Positions 61,847 through 64,000 of a DNA stretch of 64,000 nt are shown piece after piece. Location of the stretch: NCBI GenBank assembly GCA_019722365.1, contig JADFUC010002152.1, positions 1-64,000 of the forward strand, in the 5' to 3' direction. The notes below the pieces were generated by a model, which saw only the letters and a program-made list of their open reading frames with translations, did no database searches and had not been told where the DNA came from. The DNA is from Lithospermum erythrorhizon (Eukaryota > Streptophyta > Magnoliopsida > Boraginales > Boraginaceae). How positions within the stretch are numbered: position 1 is the stretch's first letter; each line of letters begins with the position of its first letter. The position numbers were made by a program, and so were the translations under genes.

Positions 61847-62491
61847 CTAGCAGAATTTGGAATTTTGAGGGGCATATCCGAATTGGCAGATTGCTTTGGT
61901 TATATACTTAGAACCAGCAATAACCTTTTGTGCAAACTTAGAAGCTTCAATAAGTTTAGCAGGTGCATCTTTCAAACCAGAAACAGCTGCTTGACAAGTT
62001 TCTTCCTCTTTAGTTGCATCAATTACCAACAACTCCATCTTCGACTTGAGATCCTCAGACTGACCTTTCACTTTATTCATTGGAACATTGTTCTTGTATA
62101 TCTCATACGCCTCATCGATTTTCGACAAACTGGAAGAATGCAGTGAGAGACACTGTTTGATGGTAGCTTCAGCACCAGCCTTTCCCTCGTCCATTGAAGC
62201 AGCCTGAGTGAGGTTGGTAATTAGTGAGATGGAATTCGATGTTTCGATGAATTTGATTCCAATGAATGAGCTCCAATCCCCTGTTTTGAAAATGGTTAGA
62301 TAGTTTGAGCAATCTGTACTTCTCTGCACTTTCTTGATATCACCATGGCTGTCTTCTGCTAATGTTTTGCAAAATTTGGTAAGAATATTCACATCTGGAC
62401 CAGCTCCGGATTCCACCATTGAAGAGAAGAAACACAAAGATATGATCAAGAAAAAGAATAATGGGATGCTACTTTTGCATATATTTGCCAT
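61847..62491 (-). CDS. PMEI-domain secreted inhibitor (pectin methylesterase or invertase inhibitor)
   Basis: A single-exon gene for 214 residues. A signal peptide (about 1-28; hydrophobic LFFFLIISLCFFSS) leads to the apoplast or vacuole. The PMEI fold is indicated by four conserved cysteines in two pairs: C41 (FCKTL) with C61 (DCSNYL) in the N-terminal helical hairpin region, and C114 (QCLSLHS) with C166 (ETCQAAV) in the four-helix bundle. Length is typical for the family (about 170-220). Such proteins bind and block either pectin methylesterases or cell-wall/vacuolar invertases, and the sequence alone does not decide which. Two extra cysteines near the C-terminus (C202, C214) and the tail QFGYAPQNSKFC are unusual. 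The start is the only Met before the signal peptide. The upstream region carries several RY motifs. Confidence 0.88.
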   Translation of the reverse strand: MANICKSSIPLFFFLIISLCFFSSMVESGAGPDVNILTKFCKTLAEDSHGDIKKVQRSTDCSNYLTIFKTGDWSSFIGIKFIETSNSISLITNLTQAASMDEGKAGAEATIKQCLSLHSSSLSKIDEAYEIYKNNVPMNKVKGQSEDLKSKMELLVIDATKEEETCQAAVSGLKDAPAKLIEASKFAQKVIAGSKYITKAICQFGYAPQNSKFC

Positions 62492-62577
62492 GTTTGATTA
62501 TTGTTTGATGATAGTTTCGTTTTGTTATAAATGTTTTTTATGCAAAGAACAAACCTGGCTAAACAAATCTAGTCGAA

Positions 62578-62900
62578 TGCATGCATTATTGAAAAAATTT
62601 CAAAATCTAATCGAATGCATGCATCCTCGAATTATTTTTGTGGACTACCGATATTTTTGGTGCATATATTGTGGTTTCAATTGCATCCGCTCCATAGTGT
62701 TCATATCATGCATGGATACTTTTGAAGGAAATCGTCCATCATTACATATGTGGGGATTAAATTTAATGGATCATATCTCTATTTCTGGCATGAAGATAGA
62801 GAAGTCAATTTGTTATAAAAAGTTTGTGCATGATTGGTCCATATATAGTTTGAATATATATATATAACACTTGTACAAAAATAATTCGAGGATGCATGCA
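62578..62900 (-). promoter_or_regulatory. Cluster of RY (CATGCA) motifs upstream of the PMEI gene
   Basis: CATGCA cores at 62580-62585, 62618-62623, 62707-62714 (full CATGCATG), 62895-62900 and, on the minus strand, 62827-62832. That is five in about 320 bp, 90-410 nt upstream of the start codon. RY elements bind B3 factors of the ABI3/FUS3/LEC2 group, so seed or embryo expression is an inference. Confidence 0.6.
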
Positions 62901-62905
62901 TTCGA
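62611..62905. repeat. Perfect 31-bp inverted repeat in the PMEI promoter
   Basis: 62611-62641 is the exact reverse complement of 62875-62905, with a 233-bp spacer. Each arm holds cgaatgcatgca, so each carries an RY core. The first part (cgaatgcatgca) also occurs in direct orientation at 62574-62585. It could be a small MITE with 31-bp TIRs, but no target duplication is evident (flanks ctaa and caaa). Confidence 0.85.
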
Positions 62906-64000
62906 CAAAAATAACACTTGTCATTATTAGATTTATGTGTCATGAATGATCACGAATGGAAAAGATCAAAACGAATGGGTAAGCTGGTTTAACTTTTCCA
63001 CACCTCATATAACAACTCAAGTTAGGTCATAAGATATTTAGTTTATGTCATCCACTTAAAAAAAAACTAAGTAAATCATAACGTATGTTTTACATACATG
63101 ATAAAATATGTGAGTAATAACTACATTGAATTTATATTTCATTTCATGGTTGTTGATTTATCTATATAACATGATCTAGCAAATTAAGAATGATGTAATA
63201 GTGTATTAAACTAATTGTGAATCTACATAATAAAATAAATGATAAAATATTGTTCCTGCATTTCAGTTAGTACCATTGAGGCAATTATTGTATTTTCTTG
63301 ACTTAATTTTAGTTGATCTTTTATCATTCAAATATTTTAAGAGGTCGTTATTTTATGTAGTACAGTTTTGTGTTATGACTCAAATATCAATTTTTCTATA
63401 TTTTGATCGAACACAAAAGTATTGAATTTAAAATATAAAGTCTACTTGATTTATTAAAATTTCGTACTCCGTAGTATATTGAACTTCAAATGAAAAATAA
63501 CACTAATAATAAAATACCACCTCTAATCTATTTTAAGTGGAAGTTAGGTTGCATTAAGGCTTTTTGTTCGTTAATGGTTTCGTGTAATCAAAATACAAAT
63601 TATACTATTTTTTGATATATTTTCTTTCTTTTAGTACATTTTAGGTAATATGTACCGTTTTCTCAATAAAAAATTATAATGTCAATTATATAAGCATATT
63701 TTTTAACTTTTAAGTAATGCAATATAACTTGTTTAGCAATTTTGGTACACATTTTGAATAAGTGAATAAAATAATTTTGGTACACTTTTTTGAATTTTCA
63801 CTTATTATATCCTTAGAATGATACATTTAGTAATGTACCATTTTTACATTGAAATTTAGATGCATGGATATTAATGAACTTAGTATCGTTAATGAGCTGG
63901 ATTCTTATTTTAATTGACTTTGTTACATACATATCGAGGTAAATATTTTATCTTCAATTAGTTTTAATTAAATTATTAAAATAATTTAAAAATTAATATT
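62906..64000. other. AT-rich intergenic DNA
   Basis: No gene. A cgtactccgtagta word at about 63463 hints at a Stowaway relic, but no inverted partner is visible. Confidence 0.45.

Noticed and set aside
62334..62867. 177-residue plus-strand open frame
   Set aside because: It runs antisense through the PMEI signal peptide and promoter, has no domain, and is AT-composition driven.

Overview
The window is nuclear DNA from a flowering plant, most likely a eudicot. It is AT-rich, has GT-AG introns and plant-specific gene families, and is dominated by plant LTR retrotransposons, a LINE, a 5S-RNA-bearing Cassandra TRIM and CACTA-type DNA transposons. I see only two host genes with intact reading frames. 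One is a TRICHOME BIREFRINGENCE-LIKE (TBL/PMR5) polysaccharide O-acetyltransferase on the plus strand, with exon 1 at 15545-16033 and exon 2 at 32489-33310. The other is a secreted plant invertase/pectin methylesterase inhibitor (PMEI-domain) protein on the minus strand at 61847-62491. Both proteins belong to cell-wall families (wall polysaccharide O-acetylation; inhibition of pectin methylesterase or invertase). They are 28 kb apart and nothing shows that they are co-regulated.

Layout. 1-7861: 3' part of a plus-strand Athila-like Ty3/Gypsy element (pol remnant, long 3' noncoding region, 3' LTR). It sits inside a minus-strand Tat-like gag-protease remnant (7862-9592). 9593-15040: leader-like DNA, an LTR-like fragment, a CGGATC-rich block and unassigned intergenic DNA. 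15049-33310: the TBL gene with a 16.45-kb intron. About 80% of that intron is transposon: a LINE (17468-22854, 9-bp target duplication) carrying a nested Cassandra (21389-21974), and a Copia element (23804-31538) carrying a nested solo LTR (27506-29950, target duplication GATAT), followed by a Stowaway-type terminus. 33612-33943: a Tourist-like MITE. About 34320-35539: a small degenerate LTR element. 36572-36800: a CACTA-like terminus with three hairpins. 37671-41077: a foldback MITE split by a 2.7-kb solo LTR that contains an internal tandem array. 41169-56180: a CACTA element split by a complete 9.3-kb Ty3 chromovirus (41768-51088, minus strand). 56704-60038: two further Ty3 LTRs. 60039-61846: very AT-rich DNA. 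61847-62905: the PMEI gene and a promoter with five RY cores, two of them in the arms of a perfect 31-bp inverted repeat.

A striking feature is patchy corruption of the transposon sequence. Perfectly matching stretches alternate with small complex indels at cytosine-containing triplets. The tRNA-iMet primer-binding site shows the same loss (CAGAG read as CGAG) in two unrelated elements. Both host genes are uncorrupted. This fits either old silenced transposons or, more likely in part, systematic consensus errors at heavily methylated cytosines. It limits how far transposon decay can be trusted here. I found no convincing new biological system.
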